Assembly: GCA_963805305.1 (NCBI GenBank)
Contig: CAWDTM010000008.1
Coordinates: forward strand, 372,001 to 436,000
Reading direction: 5' to 3'
DNA length: 64,000 nucleotides
Source of the DNA: CAVXEH01 sp963805305
GTDB lineage: Bacteria; Chloroflexota; Limnocylindria; QHBO01
This document shows positions 24,878 through 33,720 of the stretch, in pieces. The position numbers and the translations under genes are program-made. The stretch's first letter is position 1, and every line of letters begins with the position of its first letter. The notes under the pieces were generated by a model, which made no database searches, was not told the DNA's origin, and saw nothing but the letters and a program-made list of their open reading frames with translations.

Positions 24878-26395
24878 GTGGCCGGCACGGATACGGGCTC
24901 CCTCCCGCTCGGTGACCGCAGCATCGGCGAGGTCGCAGCGCTCCTCGAACGCCGGGACGTGACCTCCGTGGACCTCACCCGCGCCTGCCTCGAGCGCATC
25001 GCGCGCGATGGCGGGCGACTGAACACATTCCTCTCCGTGCGTGAGGAGGGCGCCCTGACGGACGCGGCGGCCGCCGATCGGGCACGGGCGAACGGCGATC
25101 CTCGACCACTGCTCGGGGTGCCCTACGCGCTCAAGGACATCTTCGTCACGCGTGCCCTGGACGACGACGGCGTGCCACTCGCCGATGGGTTGCCCACGAC
25201 CGCCGGGTCCCGGATCCTGGAGGGCTATCGCTCGCCGTACGGCTCCTCCGCCGAAGAGCGGCTGCACGCCGCGGGTGCCGTGCTTCTGGGCAAGACGAAC
25301 TGCGATGAGTTCGCCATGGGCTCCTCGAACGAGAACTCGGCGTATGGACCGGTCCTCAACCCGTGGGACGAGACCACCGTGCCGGGCGGCTCCTCGGGTG
25401 GCTCCGCCGCCGCAGTCGCCGGCGGCCAGGCGTTTTTCGCACTGGGCACCGATACCGGCGGGAGCATCCGGCAGCCCGCATCCCTGAGCGGCATCGTCGG
25501 CATGAAGCCCACGTATGGGCGGGTGAGCCGCTACGGCATGGTCGCCTTCGCGAGCAGCCTCGACCAGTGCGGCCCTCTCGTCCGCTCGGTCCGTGACTGT
25601 GCCGTGGTGCTCGGTGCCGTCGCCGGCCACGACCCGCGCGACTCGACGAGCGTCGACGTGCCCGTCCCTGACTACGTCGCGGCCCTCGACGGCGAGATCG
25701 GCGGCATGCGCCTGGGCGTGCCCCGCGAGTACTTCGTCCCCGGGATGGAACCGGGTGTCGAGCGCGCGGTGCGCGCCGCGATCGACGTCCTGGCGGGTCT
25801 GGGTGCCGAGATCGTCGAGGTCTCGCTGCCCTCGACGGACAAGGGGCTGGCCACGTACTACATCATCGGCCCGGCCGAGGCGAGCGCGAACCTGGCCCGC
25901 TACGACGGGGTGAAGTTCGGGCCTTCCGCGGGCGACGACGATCTGCTGCGGAACTACCTGCGCACGCGCGGCGACGGCTTCGGGCCGGAGGTGAAGCGCC
26001 GGATCATGCTCGGCACGTACGCCCTCTCGGCGGGCTACTACGATGCCTACTACGTGAAGGCCCAGCAGGTCCGCACGCTCATCAAGGCGGAGTTCGACAG
26101 GGTCCTCGCCGATGTGGATGCCCTCCTGGCCCCCACCTCGCCGAGCGTGGCGTTCAAGGTCGGGGCCAAGGTCGACGACCCGCTGCTCATGTACCTCAAT
26201 GACGCCTGCACGCTGCCCGTGAATATCGCCGGGCTGCCCGGGATCAGCGTGCCGTGCGGCCTCTCCGAGGGTCTGCCCGTGGGCTTCCAGATCATCGGCC
26301 GCGCCTTCGACGAGCCCATGGTGCTCCGGGTCGCAGCGGCGTACGAAGCCGCCGCCGGGTTCGACCGCCTCCGACCAGCGACCGCGCGTGGCTGA
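24878..26395 (+). CDS. gatA: Glutamyl-/aspartyl-tRNA amidotransferase subunit A
   Basis: A 505-residue amidase-signature protein. The Ser-cisSer-Lys triad is visible: Lys in YALKDIF, cis-Ser in GGSSGGSAAAV, nucleophile Ser in DTGGSIRQPA. It releases ammonia from glutamine for the GatB site in the indirect route to Gln- or Asn-tRNA. GTG start 3 nt after gatC. Its 3' end overlaps the HIT gene by 8 nt. Confidence 0.95.
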   Translation: MAGTDTGSLPLGDRSIGEVAALLERRDVTSVDLTRACLERIARDGGRLNTFLSVREEGALTDAAAADRARANGDPRPLLGVPYALKDIFVTRALDDDGVPLADGLPTTAGSRILEGYRSPYGSSAEERLHAAGAVLLGKTNCDEFAMGSSNENSAYGPVLNPWDETTVPGGSSGGSAAAVAGGQAFFALGTDTGGSIRQPASLSGIVGMKPTYGRVSRYGMVAFASSLDQCGPLVRSVRDCAVVLGAVAGHDPRDSTSVDVPVPDYVAALDGEIGGMRLGVPREYFVPGMEPGVERAVRAAIDVLAGLGAEIVEVSLPSTDKGLATYYIIGPAEASANLARYDGVKFGPSAGDDDLLRNYLRTRGDGFGPEVKRRIMLGTYALSAGYYDAYYVKAQQVRTLIKAEFDRVLADVDALLAPTSPSVAFKVGAKVDDPLLMYLNDACTLPVNIAGLPGISVPCGLSEGLPVGFQIIGRAFDEPMVLRVAAAYEAAAGFDRLRPATARG

Positions 26396-26813
26396 GCGCT
26401 GCGTCTTCTGCGCCATCGCCGCCGGCGAGGCTCCGGCCGAGGTCGTTCACGAGGACTCACGCACCATGGCGTTCCTCGACATTGCGCCGCTGGCGCATGG
26501 GCACGTGCTCGTCATCCCGCGCCGGCACGTGGCCGATCTCTGGGATCTCCCATCGGAGCTGGCCGGTCCATTGATGGAGACGACCGTTCGCATGGCCGAT
26601 GCCGTCAGGACCGCGTTCCGTCCGGGCGGGATCAACCTCTTCCACAGCACCGGGGCGGTGGCAGGACAGTCGGTCTTCCACGTCCACCTGCACGTGGTGC
26701 CCCGCTGGCCGGGCGACCGGTTCCGTCCGCCCATCGTCCCGGATCGATCGCCGGATCCGGAGCTGGCCGCCACGGCGGCGCGGATCCGGGCGGTGCTCGA
26801 CGTGGGTCGCTGA
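26388..26813 (+). CDS. HIT-family nucleotide hydrolase/transferase
   Basis: 141 residues. The histidine triad reads FHVHLHVVPR. The N-terminal CVFCAIAAGEAPAEVV is the usual Hint-type zinc-like lead, and HVLVIPRRHV follows. Hint proteins hydrolyse nucleoside phosphoramidates and adenylates such as aminoacyl-AMP. The GTG start lies inside the end of gatA, so it is co-translated. Confidence 0.93.
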   Translation: MAERCVFCAIAAGEAPAEVVHEDSRTMAFLDIAPLAHGHVLVIPRRHVADLWDLPSELAGPLMETTVRMADAVRTAFRPGGINLFHSTGAVAGQSVFHVHLHVVPRWPGDRFRPPIVPDRSPDPELAATAARIRAVLDVGR

Positions 26814-26831
26814 GCGAGGCGGCCGGGCTTC

Positions 26832-27437
26832 TCAATCGATGCGCAGGAAGGCGCCGACGATCGCTGCCGCGAGCGCCGCGGTCCCGGCGATCATGACCAG
26901 CCGGATCCCGTCGCGCACGCGCGAGCGCCCGGTCACCGACGCGGTCCAGGTCCCCAGGCCGAACAGCGCGAGGATCGAGATGCCCACGCAGACGGCCATG
27001 GCCGGCAGGAGCGGCAGAACCAGGAAGGGAACCAGCGGGACGAGCCCGGCGATCATGCCGGCCCCGAAGGTGACTGCCCCGGCCTGGAACGGGGTCAACC
27101 TGGGCCGTGCCGGCGCGTCGCGCGGAGGTCCGAGCGCGGACTCGCGGGCGGCCTGGGCGTCGAGGTCGCGGTCCGCCTGGGTGCCCGTGTACAGGACGCC
27201 GCCCATCGAGATCGCCTCGGCGATGCCCGCTGCGAGCCCGGCGAGAGCCACCATGTCGGCCCGGCCGGCGCCCACCGCGACGCCCAGGACAACCGCCAGC
27301 ACGTTGGTCAGGTTGTCCTGTGCGCCCATCAGCACCTCGCGGAGCAGGGCGCGCTCGACGCTCCGCCGGGTCATCGCGACAGCGGTTGTCCCCGGGGAGC
27401 TGGAGCGCGGGGTCGCGGTATCGGTGAGGACGTTCAT
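26832..27437 (-). CDS. VIT1/CCC1-family membrane protein
   Basis: 201 residues, about five membrane segments. The first half has the VIT-family GAQDNLTNVLAVVLGVAVG and GLAAGIAEAISMGGVLY stretches, and PLVPFLVLPLLPA lies in helix 4. Family members move iron or manganese or act as rubrerythrin-linked transporters. ATG at 27437 with a leaderless -10 fits; the upstream extension is not homologous. Confidence 0.82.
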   Translation of the reverse strand: MNVLTDTATPRSSSPGTTAVAMTRRSVERALLREVLMGAQDNLTNVLAVVLGVAVGAGRADMVALAGLAAGIAEAISMGGVLYTGTQADRDLDAQAARESALGPPRDAPARPRLTPFQAGAVTFGAGMIAGLVPLVPFLVLPLLPAMAVCVGISILALFGLGTWTASVTGRSRVRDGIRLVMIAGTAALAAAIVGAFLRID

Positions 27438-27444
27438 AACCCTT

Positions 27445-27450
27445 TGTGTA
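27445..27450 (-). promoter_or_regulatory. Leaderless -10 for the VIT-family gene
   Basis: TACACA on the minus strand, 7 nt before the ATG at 27437. Confidence 0.4.
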
Positions 27451-27610
27451 CGTCGCGAGGTGGCATGCGGGGAGGGCCGGATGGACCCTGATCGCGGGGC
27501 GAAGGGGCCCCGGCGTCCGTGACCGGGCGAGACCCGACCCGCAGCCCGGTTGAACCCGTTTCCCCCTCGGCCTGGCTCAGAAGAACGGAACCACAGCACG
27601 AGGAGCTCAC

Positions 27611-27901
27611 GTGGCCTACGTCATCGCAGCACCCTGCGTCGACCAGAACGACCAGTCGTGCGTCGCCGTCTGTCCGGTCGACTGCATCACCGCGGAACCC
27701 GGGGTGGACCGAAAGTTCTATATCGATCCGGAGGTGTGCATCGACTGCGGGGCGTGCGCGAACGCCTGCCCGAACGAGGCCATTCTCCACGACGACCAGC
27801 TGCCCACCGCATGGTCGGCCTTCGCGTGGGTTGATGCGGCGTGGTATCGCGATCCCGATGCGGCACGATCGGTCGTGGACCGGCTCGTGCCCGCCATCTG
27901 A
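27611..27901 (+). CDS. fdxA: Ferredoxin, 3Fe-4S/4Fe-4S (FdxA type)
   Basis: 96 residues. The first cluster region is APCVDQNDQSCVAVCPVDCI; the second is CIDCGACANACPNEAI. This spacing matches seven-iron ferredoxins of high-GC bacteria. GTG start with GAGGAG close upstream. The gene for a ferredoxin-NADP reductase starts on its stop codon (TGATG), so the two form a redox pair. Confidence 0.93.
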   Translation: MAYVIAAPCVDQNDQSCVAVCPVDCITAEPGVDRKFYIDPEVCIDCGACANACPNEAILHDDQLPTAWSAFAWVDAAWYRDPDAARSVVDRLVPAI

Positions 27902-28710
27902 TGACGATGCCCTTCGCGCCGGTGGGCAGCCTGCCGCCTCTGCCGGCCCGGGCCACCCGGACCGGGTCCATGCCGAACGCGACCCTGACCGCCGTGGTCG
28001 AGCTCACGGAATCCGTGCGGCGTCTGCGCCTGCGACCCGATGACCGTGTCCCTGCGTTCACGCCGGGGCAGTACTTTGCCATTGGTCTCGACTGCCGGGG
28101 ACGCCTGGCGCAGCGGCCGTACTCCGCTGCATCGGCCGCGGGTGAGGGAGTGGAGCTCGAGTTCCTCGTGCGTCACGTGCCGGCCGGCCTCCTCACCCCG
28201 CAGCTCTGGCGGCTGCGCCCGGGGGCACGCCTGCGCATCGGCCGTCCGAAGGGCCTCTTCACGCTGGTGCCAGACGACACGCGGACGCACCTGTTCGTTG
28301 CCACTGGAACCGGCATCGCACCCCTCATCTCCATGATCGCGTCTCTGTGTGCCACGCCTCGTCCCCCGCGCATCGTCGCGGTGCAGGGCGCGTCGAGACC
28401 CGACGAGATCGCGTACGGCGACCGGCTCGGGCGGCTCGGGTCAGGCGTCACATACCTCCCTGCGGTGTCACGGCCCGACGCCGCGGTGCGCGCCGGCTGG
28501 GCGGGCGCCGTGGGCCGCCTGCAGTCGCTCCTGGCCGACCGTTGGGCAGCGCTCGGCCTGGAGGCACGAACCACGGTGGCCTACCTGTGCGGCAACCCCG
28601 GCATGATTGGCGCCACCCGTAGCCTCCTGCTGGAGATGGGTCTGCCTCCGGGTGCGATCCGGTCCGAGGAGTTCTGGACGGGCTTGGAGACCGGTACCGC
28701 ACGGTCCTGA
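27901..28710 (+). CDS. Ferredoxin-NADP+ reductase, second copy
   Basis: 269 residues of the plant-type FNR fold: GQYFAIGLDCRGRLAQRPYSAAS for FAD, FVATGTGIAPLISMI and CGNPGMIGATRS for NADP. It resembles the FNR at 6243. The ATG overlaps the ferredoxin stop as TGATG; a Met at residue 24 (MPNATLT) could be a shorter start and would align better with homologues. It probably reduces the adjacent FdxA with NADPH, or the reverse. Confidence 0.88.
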   Translation: MTMPFAPVGSLPPLPARATRTGSMPNATLTAVVELTESVRRLRLRPDDRVPAFTPGQYFAIGLDCRGRLAQRPYSAASAAGEGVELEFLVRHVPAGLLTPQLWRLRPGARLRIGRPKGLFTLVPDDTRTHLFVATGTGIAPLISMIASLCATPRPPRIVAVQGASRPDEIAYGDRLGRLGSGVTYLPAVSRPDAAVRAGWAGAVGRLQSLLADRWAALGLEARTTVAYLCGNPGMIGATRSLLLEMGLPPGAIRSEEFWTGLETGTARS

Positions 28711-28832
28711 GTCCCATCGCCCATTGGTACCGTTGGCCACCTCGAGCTCGCCTGACAGACTTCCTCCATCGGTCAGGGTCGGGGATACCGGCACGAAGGC
28801 CGTCGCAGGAAGAGACCTCCGGGGGTACCCCA

Positions 28833-29639
28833 GTGACAACGCTTGCATGGCGGCGACACACCGATGTCGAGGAGAAGCCGGAGCCACCGGTCCACGAGAC
28901 GCCGGTCTGGCCCGTGCTCGCCGAGCTCGAGATCATCACGGCGGATCGCAGGATCCGCGGGTGGATCGCCCCCGAGGGCGAGCGCACCAGCGACTGGATG
29001 AACCGCGGTGCCGAGGTCGAGCTGATCGGGTCCGTAGAGGTCGCCCTTGGCGAGCCACAGGCCGCCTCCCTGCCGGAGCCGGCGACGGGTGCGAGCCGTG
29101 CCCGGTTCGCCGGGGATGAGATCCTGTTCGCGGTTCCACCGGCGCTGCCCCTCGGTCGGCACCTGCGTCTCCATCGGCGCGTTCACGGCATCCACTTCGA
29201 GATCGGGCCATACGAGGTCCACGGGCGAATCCACGTGCGACCCGGCGCGCAGGTGGGGGACTACCTCCTCCGTTCGGGCCGGGTCTTCGTCCCCATCACC
29301 GAGGTCGACCTGGTGCGCCACGATGAGCCTGCCTTCCGCAGCCGGCTGCCGGTCCTCATCGTGAATGCCCGGCACGTGACCCGCCTGTACTCCGGTGAGA
29401 CGCACGACGCAGTGTCAGCGGCGGTGGCGGGAGCGCTGCCGTCCCGGGAGCCTGTTCCGCCCCCCGCGCCGCCTTCCCCGGAACCGGGGCAGGGTGCGGT
29501 CGATCCCGACGAGGACCCGGAACCGGTGCGCGGCACCACCCACCAGGCGCTCGCCGAGCTCGCCGCTCTCCGCGAGGATGGGCTGATCACGGTGCGCGAG
29601 TACCGGGCGAAGCGATCGGAGATCCTCAGCAGGCTCTGA
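28833..29639 (+). CDS. Hypothetical protein with C-terminal SHOCT-like domain
   Basis: 268 residues. The last 30 residues (LAELAALREDGLITVREYRAKR) match the SHOCT short domain that ends many unrelated bacterial proteins. A Pro/Glu-rich linker precedes it (about residues 205-235). The N-terminal 190 residues form a beta-rich domain with ELEIITADRRIRGWI that I cannot assign. The GTG start is the first in-frame codon after a GGGGTACCCC palindrome; no good Shine-Dalgarno, so the start is uncertain. Confidence 0.65.
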   Translation: MTTLAWRRHTDVEEKPEPPVHETPVWPVLAELEIITADRRIRGWIAPEGERTSDWMNRGAEVELIGSVEVALGEPQAASLPEPATGASRARFAGDEILFAVPPALPLGRHLRLHRRVHGIHFEIGPYEVHGRIHVRPGAQVGDYLLRSGRVFVPITEVDLVRHDEPAFRSRLPVLIVNARHVTRLYSGETHDAVSAAVAGALPSREPVPPPAPPSPEPGQGAVDPDEDPEPVRGTTHQALAELAALREDGLITVREYRAKRSEILSRL

Positions 29640-29673
29640 TCCGTCCCCGGGGATCGTCCGGGCGCCATCGGGC

Positions 29674-29679
29674 TATCCT
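29674..29679 (+). promoter_or_regulatory. -10 candidate for the 29691 unit
   Basis: TATCCT, 11 nt before the ATG at 29691. Confidence 0.4.
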
Positions 29680-29690
29680 GTCCCCGAGCG

Positions 29691-30275
29691 ATGCCCGAGA
29701 TCAGCCACGTCCGCCTTGCCGTTCCCGCGCAGGGGGTCCTGAACAGGATCCTCCGCGAGGGCGGCGCGCAGCTCTTCCCGCAGTGGCTCTACGCCGAGCC
29801 GGGCCAGGAGCCGCGCATCCTGTGGTGGGGACTGCGTGGTGCGCCGCTCTTCCCGGAGCTGCGCGACAGCATCGGAGCGGGGCTGCTACCGCGCCCGGTC
29901 GACGACTGGACCGAGGCGCCGCGCGGGCTCGTGCTCGCCACCCTCGACCTGGACCGCGCTGCGGCGGATCTCGCCCCGCTCGTCGGCGACGCATGGCACG
30001 ACGCCGGGACGGACGAGGTGCTCGGCGCGCAGTGCCGCCGGATCATGCTCGAGCGGAGCGTCCTGGTGATCGCCCAGCCGACGACCGAAGCGTACGTGGC
30101 CGGGTGCCTCGCGCGCTATGGCGAAGGGCCGGTCGCCGTCTCCCTGGACGGCAGCCCGGACGCCGGCCGGAGCGTGCTGCGGAACCCGGTGAACGACGGG
30201 CCGGCGACGTACGTCCGCATTGGGCCTGGCGCGGCGCCCATGCTGATCTTCCTGCCTCCGCAGACGGGCCGATGA
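29691..30275 (+). CDS. Hypothetical protein upstream of a DUF1684 gene
   Basis: 194 residues, soluble. It begins MPEISHVRLAVPAQG and has WWGLRGAPLFPELRDSI and a Pro-rich C-terminus. No family is recognised; the start loosely resembles glyoxalase-like domains, without the metal ligands. Its stop overlaps the next start (ATGA), so it is translated with the DUF1684 protein. Confidence 0.6.
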   Translation: MPEISHVRLAVPAQGVLNRILREGGAQLFPQWLYAEPGQEPRILWWGLRGAPLFPELRDSIGAGLLPRPVDDWTEAPRGLVLATLDLDRAAADLAPLVGDAWHDAGTDEVLGAQCRRIMLERSVLVIAQPTTEAYVAGCLARYGEGPVAVSLDGSPDAGRSVLRNPVNDGPATYVRIGPGAAPMLIFLPPQTGR

Positions 30276-31141
30276 CCCACGTCGATGACCTCGCCGCCTA
30301 CACGGCACGGATCGGGACCATGCGCGACCGACGGGAGGCCGGCCTGCGCGACCCGGAGGGCTGGTTGAGCCTCGTCGGCCTGCATTGGCTCGGCGGTGGC
30401 CCAACGACCTTCGGATCGGACCCCGCCAGCGGGATCGTGCTGGCCGCCGAAGGCGGCTCGTTGCCGCCGAGGGCCGGGACGTTGACGGTCGATGATGGAG
30501 TCGTGCACCTGCACCCGGCGCCGGATGCTGGCCTGACCGTGGATGGCGCACCGGCCCCTGAAGACCTTGCTCTCGTCGACGACACGGCAGACGACGGCCC
30601 AACGATCATTGCCCTCGGGTCGTTGCGCTTCCACGTCATCCGCCGCGGGGAGGGACGGCTAGCGGTGCGGGTGAAGGACGTCGCGGCTCGCGCCCTCCGC
30701 GCGTTCGCGGGCATCGACTGCTACCCGGTCGATCCGGCCTGGCAGCTGACGGGACGCCTGGACTCCGCCGAGCCCGGCTCGACGCTGGTGGTGCCGGACA
30801 TCGTGGGCGACCTCGTCTCCGAGCCGACGCCGGGCGACGTGGAGCTGGAGATCGCCGGGCAACGCCATCGGCTCCACGCCCTCGAATCCATGCCGGGGCA
30901 CCTCTGGCTCGTGTTCGCGGACCCGACGAACGGGAGCGGGACCTACCCGGGCGGCCGATTCCTGGTGACCGGGCCGGTCCAGGCGGACGGCAGCGTCGAG
31001 GTCGACTTCAACCTGGCATACAACCCGCCGTGCGTCTTCTCGCCGTTCGCGACCTGCCCCCTGCCGCCGGCAGGGAACCGGTTGCCGCTGCGGGTCGAGG
31101 CCGGGGAGCGGCTCCCCAGGGGCGGTACACTCCACCGGTGA
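30272..31141 (+). CDS. DUF1684-family protein
   Basis: 289 residues. The family signature YNPPCVFSPFATCPLPPAGN is near the C-terminus, with DPEGWLSLVGLHWL at the N-terminus and FVFADPTNG-like text before the signature. The biochemical role of DUF1684 is not established to my knowledge. ATGA overlap with the gene before and GTGA overlap with the aminotransferase after. Confidence 0.85.
   Translation: MTHVDDLAAYTARIGTMRDRREAGLRDPEGWLSLVGLHWLGGGPTTFGSDPASGIVLAAEGGSLPPRAGTLTVDDGVVHLHPAPDAGLTVDGAPAPEDLALVDDTADDGPTIIALGSLRFHVIRRGEGRLAVRVKDVAARALRAFAGIDCYPVDPAWQLTGRLDSAEPGSTLVVPDIVGDLVSEPTPGDVELEIAGQRHRLHALESMPGHLWLVFADPTNGSGTYPGGRFLVTGPVQADGSVEVDFNLAYNPPCVFSPFATCPLPPAGNRLPLRVEAGERLPRGGTLHR
31126..31131 (+). 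promoter_or_regulatory. Leaderless -10 for the aminotransferase
   Basis: TACACT, 6 nt before the GTG at 31138, inside the end of the DUF1684 gene. Confidence 0.45.
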
Positions 31142-32328
31142 GCATCACCCGCCGCTCCTCGGACGCATTCCTGGCCGAGCGCGTCCGAACGCTTGCGCCC
31201 TCCGGCATCCGGCGCTTCTTTGACATGCTCGCCGAGATGCGCGACGTGATCAGCCTGACCATCGGCGAACCTGATTTCACGACGCCGGAGCCCATCACCC
31301 GGGCCGCGATCGAGAGCCTGGAGCGCGGGGAGACGCACTACACCGCCAACGGCGGCGTCATCGAGCTCCGGGAGCTGATCAGCGAGAACCTGCGACGGCG
31401 TTACGGCGTCGACTACGAGCCGCGAGCGGAGCTGATCATCACCGTAGGCGCCTCGGAGGCGGTTGACGCCTCGCTGCGGGCCATTCTCGATCCCGGGGAC
31501 GAGGTGATCTACCACGAGCCGTGCTTCGTCGCGTACGCGCCCTGCATCCAGCTTGCCGGCGGGGTGCCGGTCCGTATCGGCACCTCGGACGCCTCGAGCT
31601 TCGAGATCAGCGCAGAGCAGATCGAGGCGGCCATCACGCCGCGGACCAAGGCCATCTTCCTGGGGTACCCGAACAACCCGACCGGCGCGGTGCTCTCCCG
31701 CGACCAGCTCGCGGCCATCGCCGACGTCGCGGATCGACATGACCTGCTGGTCATCTCCGACGAGATCTACGATCGCCTCGTGTACGGCGACCACGCCCAC
31801 ACCGCCTTCAGCAGCCTTCCGGGAATGCGTGAGCGAACGATCCTGATCGGTGGCTTTTCGAAGGCCTACGCGATGACCGGCTGGCGGATCGGCTACGTCG
31901 CGGCACCGGCGGGCCTCATGACCGGGATCGCCAAGGTCCACCAGTACGGGATCATGTGTGCGCCGACATCGGCGCAGTTCGCGGCCATCGAGGCGCTCCG
32001 CATCGGCGAGCCGTTCGTGCAGTCCATGCACGACGAGTACGACCGCCGCCGCCGCCTCATGACCGACCGGCTGAACCGGATGGGGCTCCTCTGCTTCGAG
32101 CCGAAGGGCGCCTTCTACTGCTTCCCCAACGTGACCGATGCCACCGGCCTGGACGAGGAGACCTTCGCCCAGCGCCTCCTGGCCGAGGAGCGGGTGGCCG
32201 TGGTGCCGGGCACGGCGTTCGGCCCATCGGGGGCCGGGCACGTGCGGGCGTGCTACGCGACCGCGTACGAGGAGATCGTGGAGGCGATGGACCGCATGGA
32301 GGCATTCGTCCGCCGCTGCCGGGCCTAG
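31138..32328 (+). CDS. Class I/II PLP-dependent aminotransferase
   Basis: 396 residues of the fold-type I aspartate-aminotransferase group. LTIGEPDFTTPEPI, VGASEAVDASLRAILDPGDEV, YPNNPTGAVL and GGFSKAYAMTGWRIGY (Schiff-base Lys) are all present. Likely an aspartate or aromatic aminotransferase. The GTG start (VSITRRSSD) is supported by both the GTGA overlap and a leaderless -10. Confidence 0.92.
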   Translation: MSITRRSSDAFLAERVRTLAPSGIRRFFDMLAEMRDVISLTIGEPDFTTPEPITRAAIESLERGETHYTANGGVIELRELISENLRRRYGVDYEPRAELIITVGASEAVDASLRAILDPGDEVIYHEPCFVAYAPCIQLAGGVPVRIGTSDASSFEISAEQIEAAITPRTKAIFLGYPNNPTGAVLSRDQLAAIADVADRHDLLVISDEIYDRLVYGDHAHTAFSSLPGMRERTILIGGFSKAYAMTGWRIGYVAAPAGLMTGIAKVHQYGIMCAPTSAQFAAIEALRIGEPFVQSMHDEYDRRRRLMTDRLNRMGLLCFEPKGAFYCFPNVTDATGLDEETFAQRLLAEERVAVVPGTAFGPSGAGHVRACYATAYEEIVEAMDRMEAFVRRCRA

Positions 32329-32364
32329 CCGGGTCGGCCCCGCCCGCGCCTCGCACCGAGCCGG

Positions 32365-33186
32365 TCAGCCCAAGCGGGCGTCCGCGAGAACGTCGAGCAC
32401 GAGTCGCGTGAACCGCTCAGGCTGTTCCAGGTTCACCATGTGTGCCACTCCCTCGAAGAGCTCGAGACGAGCGTTCGGGATGTCGCGTGCCAGGCGGCGG
32501 GACGACTCCACCGTGGCCGACTCGTCGAGGTCCCCGACCATGACCAGGGTCGGGACCGTGATCTCGCCAAGCCGGTGCACCGCGGGTGGGTCCAATCGGT
32601 CCGGCTGGGGCTCCTCCGAGCCGTGGTCCCGGTAGCTCTCGGCAATCCAGGCGTGGACCTGCTCCCTGATTGCCGAGGGGACGCGATCCGCGGGCTGGCG
32701 TGGCCCGTCCACCCAGAACGCGGTCTCGGTGTCGACGATCCAGTCCCAGTCTCTCGCGTCATAGCGGCGGTCGTACTCGTCCCAGAGCGCCTGCTCGTCT
32801 GCCGGTGGCTCAACGTCGAACCCGCCCAGTCCCGAGGCGACCGCGATCAGCGCGGTGACCCGGTCAGGGTGGTCGAGCGTGAAGTCGATGGCGATGGACC
32901 CGCCGCGTGAGGTGCCGAGCACGGCCGTCCGTTCGACCCCCAGGTGGTCGAGGAGGGCCGCGAGGTCCCCGCGGTTCGAGAACGGGACATCCCCGGTCGT
33001 GGTCCTGCCGAATCCCCGGGTGTCGTAGCGGATCACCCGAAACCGGTCGGAGAAGTGCGGCACCTGCGCGTCCCACTGTCGCAGGTTCGCAACGCCGGCA
33101 TGGATGAGGGTCAAGGCCGGGCCCGTGCCGTCGACCTCGTAGTAGAGGCTGCCGCCGTTGTACTCGAAGGATCCGCTCTCAGTCAT
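32365..33186 (-). CDS. Alpha/beta-hydrolase
   Basis: 273 residues. LTLIHAGVANLRQWD is the oxyanion region, GTSRGGSIAIDF the nucleophile elbow (Ser), GDLDESATVE the acid, and EGVAHMVNLEQPERF the catalytic His. The set is typical of 3-oxoadipate-enol-lactonase-like hydrolases; substrate unknown. Convergent with the aminotransferase gene. Confidence 0.88.
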   Translation of the reverse strand: MTESGSFEYNGGSLYYEVDGTGPALTLIHAGVANLRQWDAQVPHFSDRFRVIRYDTRGFGRTTTGDVPFSNRGDLAALLDHLGVERTAVLGTSRGGSIAIDFTLDHPDRVTALIAVASGLGGFDVEPPADEQALWDEYDRRYDARDWDWIVDTETAFWVDGPRQPADRVPSAIREQVHAWIAESYRDHGSEEPQPDRLDPPAVHRLGEITVPTLVMVGDLDESATVESSRRLARDIPNARLELFEGVAHMVNLEQPERFTRLVLDVLADARLG

Positions 33187-33192
33187 GCGCGG

Positions 33193-33198
33193 ATGCTA
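33193..33198 (-). promoter_or_regulatory. Leaderless -10 for the hydrolase at 33186
   Basis: TAGCAT on the minus strand, 6 nt before the ATG. Confidence 0.55.
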
Positions 33199-33242
33199 GC
33201 CGCCATACCTGCCAGCCCGCGACAGGGATCGGTGAACCGTGC

Positions 33243-33665
33243 TCAGGATGCACGCTCGACGCAGGCGCGGGCGAAGGCCAGGAGCGCGGGCAGCGACCGA
33301 TCCGTGGGGTCCGGGGTCTCGCTCGTCGCCGACAGCTCGATCTTGGGATCCTCCGCCACGAGCCGCCAGATGGATTGCATCTTCTCGTAGACCGGATCGA
33401 ATTGGGCATCGGTCTGGAGCCGCAGACCCTTCACGCTGTGCCAGCGCGTGAGCCCGCCGCGCAGGAACCAGACCGCGTCGGCGTCCGTGCTGTTCGGCCC
33501 CCAGCTGAAATCGAGCAGGCCCATGTCGGTCGCCACCAGGATGCGCTGCCGCCCGTTGTCGTGGACGGTCACATGCGCCGCCAGCTCGTGGGCGTCGAGC
33601 TCGCCGAGCTGGTGCGCGATGAGCGCGCGAGCCCGACCGATGCCGTCCCATTCACCGATCTTCAT
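33243..33665 (-). CDS. Conserved-looking hypothetical protein
   Basis: 140 residues, no signal or membrane segment. MKIGEWDGIGRARALIAHQ at the start, a beta-rich centre (HVTVHDNGRQRILVATDMG) and a helical C-terminus. The fold could be a PH-like or DUF-type domain but is not recognised. Divergent from gatB with back-to-back -10s. Confidence 0.65.
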   Translation of the reverse strand: MKIGEWDGIGRARALIAHQLGELDAHELAAHVTVHDNGRQRILVATDMGLLDFSWGPNSTDADAVWFLRGGLTRWHSVKGLRLQTDAQFDPVYEKMQSIWRLVAEDPKIELSATSETPDPTDRSLPALLAFARACVERAS

Positions 33666-33672
33666 GGCGCGC

Positions 33673-33678
33673 AGGATA
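33673..33678 (-). promoter_or_regulatory. Leaderless -10 for the 33665 gene
   Basis: TATCCT on the minus strand, 7 nt before the ATG at 33665. Confidence 0.5.
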
Positions 33679-33708
33679 GCGGGTCGCCGTCGTCGCCGGT
33701 GGCGCCGG

Positions 33709-33714
33709 TACAAT
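33709..33714 (+). promoter_or_regulatory. Leaderless -10 for gatB
   Basis: TACAAT, 6 nt before the ATG at 33721. Confidence 0.6.
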
Positions 33715-33720
33715 CGGGCC